From: Baffinella frigidus
Lineage: Eukaryota; Cryptophyceae; Cryptomonadales; Baffinellaceae
NCBI GenBank assembly: GCA_026770585.1
Contig: MU646505.1
Span: 494,757-516,874, forward strand
DNA length: 22,118 bases
Direction: 5' to 3'
Below are positions 1 through 9,205 of this stretch, one piece after another. The position numbers and the translations under genes were made by a program. The notes under the pieces are model-generated. The model was not told the origin of the DNA, searched no databases, and saw only the letters and a list, made by a program, of their open reading frames with translations. How positions within the stretch are numbered: the first letter of the stretch is position 1; the number at the start of each line of letters is the position of its first letter.

Positions 1-36
1 TTTCTCTCGCACTCTCTCTATCTCTCTGGTTCCCAC

Positions 37-2469
37 CTGAGAGTAGCCGCCTTCCGCGCCGCCAGCATCTCAACAGCAACCTCTTTTTGTGGATGCCACC
101 CCAGCGTCCGGCAGAAGTGGTCCTCCGACACCGCCTGTACCGTTCAGCGTTTAGTGTTTGGGGTTTGGGGTTTGGGTGCTTGGGTGTAGGGTTCAGGGTT
201 CAGGGTTCAGGGTTCAGGGTTCAGGGTGCAAGGTTCGGGGTTCAGGGTTTAGGGTTCAAGGTTGAGGGTTTAGGGTGTTGGGTTTAGTGTAGGGTTCAGG
301 GTTTAGAGTGTAGGGTTCAGGGTTTATAATTCAGGGTGTATACCTCCTCGTCAGTAGAGTGCCAGGTGAGGCCGCGGGTGAGCGCGTCAGAGTAGAGGCT
401 AGGGCGCCCCAGCCGCCCCAGGCCCCGCCGGATCTGCGGCAGCGTCACCATCCTCGTCCCCTGAGAGCGCCCTTTGTCAGAGAGACCCCTTTGGTAATGC
501 CAACACTGGTTGAAGCCATGGGTGTGTCCGAACTCGTCCAGATACGATACACCGATCCGCGTGCCATGCTTCCATGGCGGAGGGTGGTTGGGTTCCCAAG
601 TGCGAAGAGGCACGCGCGTTTGCACAGCGCGGTTCACACTGGGACGCGACGGCACCGGCTGGACCACGCGCGGAGGAGCAAGCCATGAATGCAGTGAAAA
701 AGGAAAGCGATGGATGAAATTGCAAGGCAAGCGAGGGATGTATTTGCAAGAGGGGCAAGCGATGGATGGGACAGCAAGACCTTGTGGTCGAAGTGGACGA
801 AGGCATCTGCCACCTTCTCGAACTTCGACGCGAGAAACTCTTTTAGCTCCTGCTCCCCCCGTATGGAATCAGAGGGCGCGTGGCTTCGCTGTGCAACGCG
901 CGGGTGCTTTCAACTTTAGGAGGGCCCTTAGGCGAGAGTCGAGGCAGTCAGAGCCGCTCCTGCGCACCCGGCACCAGCAAAGTTTCAACCACCTCCCGCC
1001 CTCCCAACTGTTTGATTTTATGGTTTGGTTTGCGGGATGTATACAGGGGTGTGCAAGAAATGGTTTGTAGCCTGCGCAAAAAGCCTGCACATCGGTGGTG
1101 GTGCGCGAGGTGCACTCCCGAAGCGGTGATGGGCAGCCCTCATCATGCGGCACGCCACCGCGGGACGCGCGGGATCTTCTCAGGGCAACACCAACACCTA
1201 CATCCCGCCAACACCAAACACATACACCTGAACCCCAAACCGCACCTTAACAGCAGCCAGCTGGGCCGCCGCAGGCCCAGTCTTCTGCACGGGTTTCCTG
1301 TCGTTGCTCTTCCTGCGATTCGCAGATCGCGGGGTTCCAGGGGTCGTGCCTTGCCCGCCCCCCTTCCATGCGGGGGGAAGCTGCCCGAGTGAGAGTGACA
1401 GGCTGAGTCCTGAAGACGACGACTTCGCGGGAGAACGCGCTTTCCGGGAACCCGGCGAGGTTTCCCGTGCCGAGAGTGGCGAGATGCCCCTTGGGGGCGA
1501 CGGTGCCTCTGCGGGCGGCTCCAGCCCAGCGGCAGCGCGCCTGATCGAATGCCCCCCAGCGGCAGCGCGCCTAGTCAACTGCCCCCCAGCGGCAGCGTTC
1601 GTGGGCGCATCGGCGCCGGGTGAAGCGTCGTCGCTCTCAGAGATCGGCGTGTCCTCCTGCAAGGGTACACTGGGGCTCTTCCCAGCAACTTGATCCTTCC
1701 ACGAGACTCCACTGCTTCTTCGCCCGTGGGCTTTCCCACTGTCCACTGCTTCGCCCTCGGGCGTTCCCCCGGCGGCGGCTGCCCCTTCCTCCTCCTCCCC
1801 GTCTGGATGCGTACCCGGGGGTTGGCAGCTTTCGGAATCGGGCAAAGACTCAAGCGATTGAGAGCCCGCAGGGGTTGGGCGAGTTTGTTCGGTCTCGGAG
1901 TCGCTGTCGCCCTGCGTGAGGAAAGAGTCATGTCAGATTTTTTGTGGCGTGTCTCTGCTGTGTTCTGGCTTGCTTGCCCCAAAGGTGTAGACGTAAGCTG
2001 AGTCTTGCCAGTCAACATTCAACAGCAGTATCCTCTGCGCCCCCCGGCACCGGAAAGATCTCTAGGGTTATTCTAAGGGGGCTGCAGCCCCCTTAAAACC
2101 CATGCACATTACGGCGGGCGATGCCGCGTTGGCTGCTGATTACACAGAGTAGAACAGACATCCCCTAGCCAGTAGGAAAGAATCGTACACTTGTGCACAA
2201 ACCTGGTCCCCCAAAACCCCGAGAAACTTCAACCCTCCACGGACCTCCTCGGGGTTCGGCGCCATCTCCATCGGCGAGTGTATGCGCAGCGCCTGTCCGC
2301 CATCCCCGCCCCTGGACGATGGCGGTGCGTTCTCCCGGTCACGCGAAAGGCTTGGCCTGCTCCCTGCAGTGAGCACCCGCGGCGTCTGGAACGGGTCCTC
2401 GGCGGCACTGACGGGGCGGATTTCGGCAGCGCCGCCCGGCGTGCGCGGGGTCTGGCCTCGCGACCCCAT
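37..2469 (-). CDS. Gene A: disordered protein with degenerate EF-hand-like pair (5 exons, 3' end outside window)
   Basis: Exons on the minus strand are 2469-2245 (75 codons from an ATG, MGSRGQTPRT...), 1911-1246 (222 codons), 849-781 (23), 460-344 (39) and 134-37 (32 plus 2 nt). The gene then leaves the window. The first four junctions are phase 0; the last exon ends in phase 2. Acceptors include CTCACGCAG and CTCTCAG; donors include GAG|GTCCGT, AAG|GTGCGG and GAG|GTATAC. About 391 residues are visible. The first ~297 are low-complexity, Ser/Pro/Gly/Ala/Glu-rich and basic in patches, so probably disordered. Across exons 3 and 4 the motif AFVHFDHK|GTRMVTLPQI fits a 12-residue EF-hand loop (D at 1, V at 8, Q at 12) without the usual Ca ligands. 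Exons 4 and 5 give a second, weaker helix-loop-helix (TWHSTDEE|AVSEDHF). Calcium binding is therefore unlikely. Family not recognised; a structural or cytoskeletal role is only a guess. The model rests on eye-picked splice sites. Confidence 0.55.
150..336. repeat. Degenerate TTTAGGG/TTCAGGG heptamer array in intron 4 of gene A
   Basis: Units such as GGGTTTA, GGGTTCA and GGGTGTA follow each other in about 7 bp steps between exon 5 (ends 134) and exon 4 (starts 344) of gene A. Read along gene A's sense strand they are CCCTAAA and CCCTGAA. This is an interstitial array, not a chromosome end, because exons flank it on both sides. Confidence 0.8.
1526..1601 (-). repeat. 30-bp tandem repeat inside coding exon 2 of gene A
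   Basis: Two full units (1526-1555, 1556-1585) and a 16-bp partial third (1586-1601) begin with CCAGCGGCAGCG. The period is a multiple of three, so gene A gains or loses ten residues per unit. In the protein the unit reads roughly RRAAAGG plus three variable residues. Frame-preserving periodicity supports this exon being translated. Confidence 0.75.
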
Positions 2470-2617
2470 GCCTTAGGAGGGGCGCGACGCGTTGCCCACT
2501 CTCCTCACACCCTTCACGTTCCTCGCGTACCCGCCCCGAAAACTGAACTGCCGAGAAATTTTGCAGAAGTTGACTTTTGCAACTTTGCAAAGTCCATCTG
2601 TCAACTTTCAGGGAGAA
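2470..2617. promoter_or_regulatory. Putative bidirectional promoter between genes A and B
   Basis: The two predicted start codons (gene A ATG at 2469 on minus, gene B ATG at 2618 on plus) are head to head, 148 bp apart. No clear TATA box is visible. Direct repeats such as TTTTGCA and CAACTTT occur at 2562-2612. An acceptor-like CTTTCAG ends at 2611, so gene B might have an upstream untranslated exon instead of starting here. Confidence 0.35.
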
Positions 2618-5007
2618 ATGGTGCGAGGTGCGAATCGCATGCCGGGTGGCTTCGCACGGCGCATAGGTGGGGGCCATCGGTGCGCAGTGGTCCTGCTGGC
2701 GCTCTCCCTCGCCATCCAACCGCAGCCCGCCGGCGCTGGGCTGCAGGATGCGCAGGGATTAGATGCGCTCGTCCCCGAGCACGGGGTGGGCCCGCTCGGG
2801 GTCATGGCCGAGGAGGGTGGGGGGCGAAAGGGGGGCGCCCCAAGCAAGGAGCAAACCCTGGATTTGTTGGACAAGGTACTAATTCCCTCGGAACTGCCAT
2901 TCTGGCAGCCTCCTCCACCTATTGGCCAGATCCTCTGCCTCAATCCCGTTTGTAAGCTGAACCAAAGTGCGCTCCCTCACACGTTTGCAGAATGCCAAGG
3001 TGACGGGGAACACGGGCAATTACTGGAAGCGGGGGTTCGGGGTTCGAGACGCGGACATGGATGACGGGTGGGATGTTCCGATGCCGCCGCCCTTCCCTGG
3101 GGAGGCGTGGATCGAAGCGCTGGCAAGTTCCCGAATCCCGCACGGCACCCGAGAAACCCAACCCCCGAAATCGTCGCAGCGGTGGTCGATGCGGATGGTG
3201 TGTTTGTGGCACGTGAAGCACGGCGATGCGCCCCTCTTTTTTGTTCCAGCAACTCTCCGTCCTTGATTTCTCAAACCCGCATCTGATGGATTGCGGTGCG
3301 CGAGCAGGGGACAGAATTCGACATCCTCCAGAAGGAATGGGAGGCGTTGCAGCACAACGAGTCCACCGCCGACCTCGACGGTAACTTTCAGGTGAGACCT
3401 GAGCCTGGCCCCACCCGCTGTTTTCGCGCCATGGTGCTGTTGACGCGCGAGCCAGGATCCTGATTGGGGAGGGCTCAGCGACATGGCGTGAAGCTGTGGC
3501 GGACGCAGATGTATCAGGCATCATACGGCTGCCGGCGGGGTGACTGGTCCGGCATTTGTTGACTGAATCCGGCTTGGTTCTCAGCGTTTCACAGTTGACT
3601 GATGGCCCGAACTCTGACGGTGGATTGGGCGAGCAGGAGAACGACGGAGTGATGCACGAGAACCCGGCGTTCGATCTGACGACAGAGGCCGTGGGGTCTC
3701 GCGCGTGGAGTGGCGCTCGCTTCGCTGAGTTCGCTCGCCAAAGAGCCCTGGTCTGCCGCCTACAGTACACGGCCTCTTACAATTGTCTCTAGAACCAAGT
3801 TGTATAGCCCCACGCTACAGTAACAACTACACGGATCCAAACTCTGTCGGCCTTGTTGAATTATGGACAGGTACAGCGGCTGTAGGTAGAAGCTGGGTTC
3901 GTTTTGACCAGTTGGAATCTCCCGGGGAAAGGGCCAGTACTCTAGGTTATGAAGCGCAGCTGGGCCGCGAATTTTGCCATACGGTGTGTCTCCGGTAATG
4001 AGCCTGTCCGGTCTACTCACTTTCCCGGTAAAAACGCAGCACCGTGTAGTGCAGCGTGGTGCGACAGTGGTCGAAACGTAGAGAGGTTGGTAGTGGCGAA
4101 TTATTTTTGTAATTTGATATTTCGATATGCTCCGTTTTCGAACGCAGGAGAACGAGACGACGTACGAAGAGGGGGAGGAGAGTTTCATGACGCAAGCCCC
4201 GCGCCACTGGGTGCCGGGGGACGACGCCATAACCGGGCCCAGGGCGATCGGCCCGAAATTTCGCGGGTGAGCCTGAACCCTTAATTATGAACCCTTAGCC
4301 CTAAACCCTAAACCCTAAACCCTCAACCCTAAACCCTAAACCCTGAACTGTAAACCCTGGACCCTTAACCCTAAACACTCAACACTAAAACTAAAAACTA
4401 AAAACTAAAAACTGAAAACTAAACACCAAATGCTGCACCCATGTACCCTACACCCCTGCACCCTGCACCCTGAACACTCAACACCCAACACTCAACACTC
4501 AACACTCAACACTAAACACTAAACACTAAACACTACACCCCTGCACCCCACCCTAAACCCTAAACCCCAATCTCCAATCCCTCATCCCTAACACTTGAAA
4601 CCTAAAACATGAAACCTAAACCCTGAAACCTACGCCCTAAACCCTAAACCCTAAACCCTAAACCCTAAACCCCGAACCTTACACCCTAAACCCTTTACCC
4701 TGAACTCTAAACCCTAAACCCCAAACCCCAAACCCTCAACCCTCAACCCTAAACACCCAACGCTAAACCTTAAACCCCAATCCCCCACACCCCGAACCTT
4801 AAACCCTAAACCCTCAATCTTCAACCCTACGACCTAAACCCTGAACCCTAAACCCTACACCCTACACCACAAACCCTTAACCCTAAACCCTAAACCCTTC
4901 ACCCTGAATTAGTTTGTTTTGGCAGGGAAGCAATGTTCGGAGAGAATTGGTCGACGCCGCTGGCGATCGATGGGAGCATGGATGCCAACACTGACCCGTG
5001 GTTCAAG
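2618..5007 (+). CDS. Gene B, 5' part: multi-exon protein with N-terminal signal-like segment, not recognised
   Basis: Proposed exons are 2618-2875, 2991-about 3212, 3308-3391, 4148-4266 and 4926-5007. Exon 1 (86 codons) starts MVRGANRM, then an Arg-Arg pair, a hydrophobic core CAVVLLALSLAI and a possible cleavage site PAGAG. This looks like a signal or thylakoid-transfer peptide. Introns 1 and 3 join in phase 0. Intron 4 (4267-4925) joins in phase 2: GG|GTGAGC before, GGCAG|G after, restoring a Gly codon. The reading frame around that junction is ...GPRAIGPKFRG-EAMFGENW.... Exons 2, 4 and 5 are rich in Trp, Asp and Gly and look well folded (GNYWKRGFGVRDADMDDGW; DGSMDANTDPWFK). The donor of exon 2 is uncertain; CAC|GTGAAG at 3213 keeps phase. 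No family is recognised. The phase fit across the repeat-filled intron is the best evidence for the model. Confidence 0.5.
4281..4910. repeat. ~630-bp degenerate telomere-like array filling intron 4 of gene B
   Basis: Heptamer-stepped units dominate: CCCTAAA, CCCTGAA, CCCTCAA, CCCTACA, then drifted blocks AACTAAA (4388-4425) and ACACTAA/ACACTCA (4473-4534). It lies between two coding exons whose phases match, so it is intronic. The internal blocks of different heptamers suggest local re-amplification of variant units. Confidence 0.85.
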
Positions 5008-5248
5008 GTCTGTACCTCCTTCCTTCCCTGGAATACTGCCACCTCTTGGGGAGAAGCAGACACTGATCCGTGTTCCAAGGGCTGCACTCTCTTCCCTGGA
5101 ACCGGGCCCTCTTTGTGGACGCGGCCGATTCGTGTTTGTACCTCACAGCAGGATTTCTAGGTCTGGCACTGGAGACCAGCACTCGCAACCACTCACGGTG
5201 TTGAGACCCGGTGTGCCGCACAGCAAGTCGGTTTTCCCGGAGCCTTGT

Positions 5249-5314
5249 GAAGCGTGTGCGTGACACGCTTCGTATGTCGACACACACCAATCTGTATGTC
5301 GACACACTCCAATC
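5249..5314. repeat. Perfect 9-bp hairpin followed by a 2x ~21-bp tandem repeat
   Basis: GAAGCGTGT (5249-5257) and ACACGCTTC (5263-5271) form a perfect stem with a 5-nt loop. Next, TATGTCGACACAC plus CCAATCT occurs twice (about 5273-5292 and 5294-5314). It abuts the AT-rich element that follows. No gene is seen in 5010-6606. Confidence 0.7.
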
Positions 5315-5315
5315 T

Positions 5316-5453
5316 CATAGGGAAACGGTTTTGATTTAAAACTTTCTGGTAATGAAATGTACTACACAGAAGGAGTTTTACTAATATAATTAAAGCATTC
5401 GTTTAGTAATTTTCACTGAATCAAAAGTTTTAAATTTAAACCATTTTCCTATG
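5316..5453. mobile_element. AT-rich MITE-like element with ~35-bp imperfect terminal inverted repeats
   Basis: The left end CATAGGGAAACGGTTT and the reverse complement of the right end CATAGGAAAATGGTTT match, and similarity continues through ATTTAAAACTTT. The 138-bp element is strikingly AT-rich in GC-rich surroundings and has no coding capacity. No clean target-site duplication is visible. Confidence 0.6.
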
Positions 5454-5804
5454 AAATATGCGAACACCGATCCACACGGCAGGCGAAACTCAATGGGGCC
5501 AGGCGTCAGCAGTGTGCTGGACACACTGTGCGTGTCCGCTCGCAGTGTGCGAGACACACGGCTCATGAGCGGACGCACATACGGTGGCAGGTGAACCAGG
5601 ACACAAACACGTCAAGGAGTGTCTTCGAAGGCGATTGGGTCCAGAAGTCGCTCGAGGTGCCCCACCCGTTTATTTTTCCCAACGAGACAGGCGTTAAATC
5701 CGCTGGACAGACACGGACCCTTCGCAGGAACCGATCTCGTTGCTTAGATCTCAAGAAAGGGGTTATTCAAAAGGGGGTAACTCAGGGGATAATTCATGAA
5801 TTGT

Positions 5805-5917
5805 AGGGTCATTGAAAATACGGAGTCGACCACGGTAGGCTCCAGGATGCTGGGATGGCACTTTCTTGCTGGAGCCCGAATGCCTACCGTAGTCAATGCC
5901 GTATTCTGAATGACCCT
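5805..5917. mobile_element. 113-bp MITE-like element with ~35-bp terminal inverted repeats
   Basis: The left arm AGGGTCATTGAAAATACGG matches the reverse complement of the right arm AGGGTCATTCAGAATACGG. Both continue into an inner ACGGTAGGC block, and GGCTCCAG lies further inside each arm. It is non-coding and hairpin-forming. The nearest flanks share only short GAAT-like matches, so the duplication is not certain. Confidence 0.65.
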
Positions 5918-6199
5918 GAATCCAATTACTTTGCGGCCTAAGGTGGACTCCCTAATTCCAGCGTCCACCTCATTTCGGCATTCCGTCGCACCCTACTGTA
6001 TTGCACACCCCAGGACCCTGCCGAATGCCAAAATTAGGTTGATACCGGAACCTCGCCCGGAGGGGGAAGTCCCCGAGCTTTTAAAGGCCCAGGGTTATAG
6101 GGACTTGTACAGGCTATTTATAAGCTGGATATACAATCCTTTTAGAGATCTTCACGTCCTGAATTGCGTCGTTTCCTCTTGATGTTTGGAGCCGTCTAT

Positions 6200-6606
6200 G
6201 AGAATATGGGCGCATGATTTTTAGGGTTCGAAAAAAAGGTCGTTGCAATGACCAAGAAGACGCGTTTAAAAAAACACAAAAACACTTTTGCGTCCATTAA
6301 TAGAAAAAGAGTCACAACAACTAACTTTTGTGGGGTAAACAGTCCATCAATTCGAAATCCATTAATGCAAGCTAAAAATGTTGCATGTGAACAGCACACC
6401 ATTTAACTATTCTTTTATATCTCCGAGCGGTGAGATGTCGTGGCTGTTCTCCTCATCTTGTCTCCGAGAGGACGTGATGATGCGCTTTACACTGTGCATA
6501 TTATGCACAGTGCTTTGAGCCATTTGTTTTCTAAGGGATTTCCCCCCCCGGGCGCGGGTAGGTTGATAACACAATGGTCGACCCTGAAATCGGGCTGGCA
6601 TGGTAG
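6200..6606. other. AT-rich spacer, no gene seen
   Basis: The stretch is A/T-rich with two copies of TCCATTAAT (near 6293 and 6357). It also has a perfect 23-bp palindrome, CACTGTGCATA-T-TATGCACAGTG, at 6490-6512. The 15-mer TTGGAGCCGTCTATG at 6186-6200 recurs at 20052-20066, suggesting an unrecognised dispersed repeat. No supported exon is visible. Confidence 0.5.
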
Positions 6607-7071
6607 GTGCACATCGACCGACAGATTGCGCTTTTGAAGGAGATCTGGGCTGCTGACGCCAAGGCACCCCCCACCACCCTCCCATATCGCTCTCTCTCCC
6701 CCTCTCTCTTTCTTCATCTCTTCCTTTCTCCCCCTACACCCTCTATCTCCCGAAGCACCTGCACACATCGACTGCTGCAAATCCGTGGCGTTGCACACAT
6801 CCTAGCAAGTACCCCATCTCGTGTACCAGTCTTACCGTAGTTCACCACTGTTTGCCACTTGGCTTCCCCTGAATTTGATGAGTGTTGGGATGCGTCGTGT
6901 GCTGCCCTTGGCACCTGCCTCCCAAGTGGCTGGATCTGCAACCACACGGAGGCAAGGTGTTTCCAAGACCTAGAGAGAGGCGTTGGAACATGAGTTACAG
7001 GAGATACTGATGTGGTGGGTGCGTGCAATGGACAGGCGCTGGAGACTGGGGAGGTGGACTACGTCGGGACG
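6607..7071 (+). CDS. Gene B, two candidate middle exons (6607-6663, 7036-7071)
   Basis: Exon 6607-6663 (19 codons, VHIDRQIALLKEIWAADAK) follows GGTAG and would need a GC donor (AAG|GCACCC). Exon 7036-7071 (12 codons, ALETGEVDYVGT) lies between GGACAG and ACG|GTCTGC. Both are phase 0 at both ends and so join in frame to the end of exon 4926-5007. The amphipathic, acidic composition is unlike the random frames around it. A 16-nt exon at 7335-7350 could follow but is speculative. The link to gene B is inferred from strand and phase only. Confidence 0.33.
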
Positions 7072-7086
7072 GTCTGCCCCATTCCG

Positions 7087-7225
7087 CATTCCGTTCAACA
7101 ACCACAACATTCCGCACAACAATAACAACGCACACCAACAACTTTCCACACACCAACAAATTTTCACAACAACAACATTCCGCACAACAATAACAACATT
7201 CCGCACAACAACAACCAAAGCCAAC
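7087..7225. repeat. ACA/AAC-rich minisatellite
   Basis: Imperfect units containing AACATTCCGCACAACAATAA recur (about 7107-7126, 7176-7195 and again, shorter, near 7197). They are separated by ACCAACAA-type runs. On the plus strand the tract is almost free of G and T. It sits in a presumed intron just after a candidate exon. Confidence 0.7.
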
Positions 7226-7740
7226 GTTCCGTTCTGGAATAGGGGGGTTCACGTTCTTGAACAGGGGTGTTCAGGGTTCAGGTTTCAAGGTTTAGGGTTG
7301 ACCGGCGTTGGGGCAAAGTCGTCTCAGCTTGCAGGAGGTGATGCGGACAGGTTCTGGAATAGGCCCACCACCTCACGGCACGTCACGTGCAGCTCCTGGG
7401 CTGATTTCGCTTTCCTGGAACCGTGATTCGCAAGACGTTGAATCGAGCGGTGAGACGGGAGCCTGCCTGCTTCTCCCAGTGAAAAGTGTCGATATCTGCC
7501 GGTACATTAGTGATGAGTGTCGCGCATGTCTGCCGGTGCAGTTCTCGCGAAGAAGGACAAGCACTGCCCTAGGGTCCTGCGGTAGGCCCACACCTGCAGA
7601 GCATCTTCCAGGAGCATTGGGCCACTTAGGCGCGATGCACCTATAGTGACCACCTTGAATCGTCTAGTAGACAGTAGCCTCCGCATCCACCTTACCCTCA
7701 AACCCTGGAGCCATCTCGCCAGGGCAAGTGCCCCGCGCCG

Positions 7741-7975
7741 ATGCCCTAAACCCTAAACCCTACACCATAAACCCTAAACATTACACCATAAACCCTTAAC
7801 CCCAAACTATGAACCATAGATCCAAAACCCTAAACCCTAAACCCTAAACACTAAACCCTAAACCCTAAACCCTAAACCCCAAACCCTAAACCCGAATCCC
7901 TAATCCGTAAACCCTAAACCCCAAACCCCAAACCCTAGACCCCAAACCCAGAACCCCAAACCCCACCCTGAACCG
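7741..7975. repeat. Interstitial CCCTAAA array upstream of exon 8026-8076
   Basis: Near-continuous CCCTAAA, CCCCAAA and CCATAAA units run for about 235 bp and end shortly before an acidic candidate exon. A shorter TTCAGGG/TTTAGGG patch in the opposite orientation lies at 7267-7300. As in gene B's intron 4, the CCCTAAA strand is the presumed sense strand. Confidence 0.85.
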
Positions 7976-8005
7976 CACTCCAAACTCTCACCCCTAAAGC
8001 GCAAG

Positions 8006-8573
8006 GCACTGGACAGAGGGAGCAGGCCGACGACGAGGAGGGAGAGGACGCGGAGTTGCAGACGTGGAACTATGTGGTGCGCGCCCCCCCTCCCAGGAGA
8101 AAGGCTCCAACCGCTGTAGGGGTGAATGGCTCCAATCGCCCCGAGGGAAAGGGCTCCAATCGCCTCTTGCGAAGAGGGTCGAGGGGGCGTACGCGGGCCC
8201 CCACCCATTGGCATGTCACCAAATCGCACCTGAATGTGCGCAACTCCCGTATTGACGTCCCAGCCCTGTCTCTTGGAAGTGAGCAGTACCCTCCACCGGC
8301 ACCCGCCAGCCGTGGCGTCCCCTCATCCTGCCGCAAGAATGCAATGCGGCAACGAGCGTTGGGGCGAGAGGGTATCAGCGTAGCGGGGAGAGCACGCGGG
8401 CGTGCCTCAGGGTGGAGGCCACCACGGGGGGACCCTAAACCCTGAACCTTAAACCCCAAATGCAAACCCAGGCCCGAAACCCTAAACCCTGAACCCGGCA
8501 GGTGCGACCGGCATCGATGACGCAGGAGAACCGCCGGCGCACTGCCAACCTCGCTACCAACAAGTCTGCGCCC
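8006..8573 (+). CDS. Gene B, two candidate exons around a heptamer-bearing intron
   Basis: The first exon ends at 8076. It begins at 8006, 8017 or 8026 depending on which AG is used. It reads ADDEEGEDAELQTWNYV and stops at a GTG|GTGCGC donor. The second (8502-8573) follows CCGGCAG and reads VRPASMTQENRRRTANLATN then KSAP, with donor CCC|GTACTC. Both are phase 0 and splice to ...TWNYV-VRPASMT.... The intron between them ends in CCCTAAA-type units (8436-8498). Connection to the upstream exons is inferred. Confidence 0.38.
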
Positions 8574-8577
8574 GTAC

Positions 8578-8715
8578 TCCTCTCTATCTCTCGCGCGCGC
8601 TCTTTCTCTATCTCTCTTCCTCTCTCTCTCTCTCTCTCTATCGCTCTCTGCCAACCTCGCTACCAACAAGTCTGCGCCCGTCAACCCTCTCTCTCGCGCT
8701 CTCTTTCTCTTTTTT

Positions 8716-8756
<41 letters not shown>

Positions 8757-8785
8757 TTCCCTCCCTCCCTCTCTCTCTCTCTCTC
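8578..8785. repeat. CT microsatellite carrying a 34-bp duplicate of an exon end
   Basis: CT-rich repeats (with CG and T interruptions) surround 8648-8681, an exact copy of 8542-8575: the last 32 nt of exon 8502-8573 plus its GT donor. The repeat creates long spurious Leu/Ser frames. Whether the second donor can be used is unknown. Confidence 0.8.
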
Positions 8786-8949
8786 ACGTCGAATCAAACG
8801 CACTCAAGTCAATTATTTCGATCATTTGATCTACCCCGATGTTTACCACAAGAGTGACGATTCTCTTATTGAAAACATCTGCCAACTGCAAATGACTACA
8901 CCGATTCACTTGGGACGATGGATTTGGGAGCTGACGCCGGTGTGTGTCT

Positions 8950-9048
8950 CCATACACCCTCCACCCTGTACCCTCCACCCTGTACCCTCCACCTTTCTCC
9001 TGCCACCCTCCACCCTTCACCCTCCACCCTCCACCCTTCACCCCCATC
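8950..9048. repeat. CCCTCCA/CCCTGTA minisatellite
   Basis: ACCCTCC, ACCCTGT and ACCCTTC units in about 7-bp steps resemble drifted CCCTAAA heptamers. The array ends about 27 bp before the acceptor of the exon at 9075. Confidence 0.7.
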
Positions 9049-9074
9049 CTTCTCCTTACGCTTGGTGTTGGCAG

Positions 9075-9180
9075 ATGGGTGGACAACCCCGGCTTCCTGC
9101 CGAACAAGACTCTGGACTGGAACCCGGGGCAGGCTGCCAACCGCTGGGCCGGACAGTACGCCCCCGCCCCGCCCCGCAGG
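9075..9180 (+). CDS. Candidate exon with Trp/Pro-rich peptide; intron begins with TTTAGGG units
   Basis: After GTTGGCAG the frame reads one nucleotide plus 35 codons, including NPGFLPNKTLDWNPGQAANR and ending APAPPRR. It ends at AGG|GTTTAG, so the downstream intron would open directly with TTTAGGG heptamers (9181-9205). The open frame, amino-acid variety and splice sites look exonic. It needs a preceding exon ending in phase 2, which I did not find. It may be the 3' part of gene B or another plus-strand gene. Confidence 0.35.
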
Positions 9181-9205
9181 GTTTAGGGTTTAGGGGTTAG
9201 GGGTG

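Noticed and set aside
781-849. Gene A exon 3 (KEFLASKFEKVADAF) as another GPX exon 4
   Set aside because: It lacks the EPG motif, and its neighbours in phase form an EF-hand-like protein rather than GPX.
4281-4910. Chromosome end (telomere)
   Set aside because: The array is degenerate, has coding exons with matching phase on both sides, and similar arrays occur elsewhere in the window.
8820-8939. Frame with DHLIYPDVYHKSDDSL... as a gene B exon
   Set aside because: Composition looks protein-like, but no acceptor gives a phase compatible with the neighbouring exons 8502-8573 and 9075-9180.
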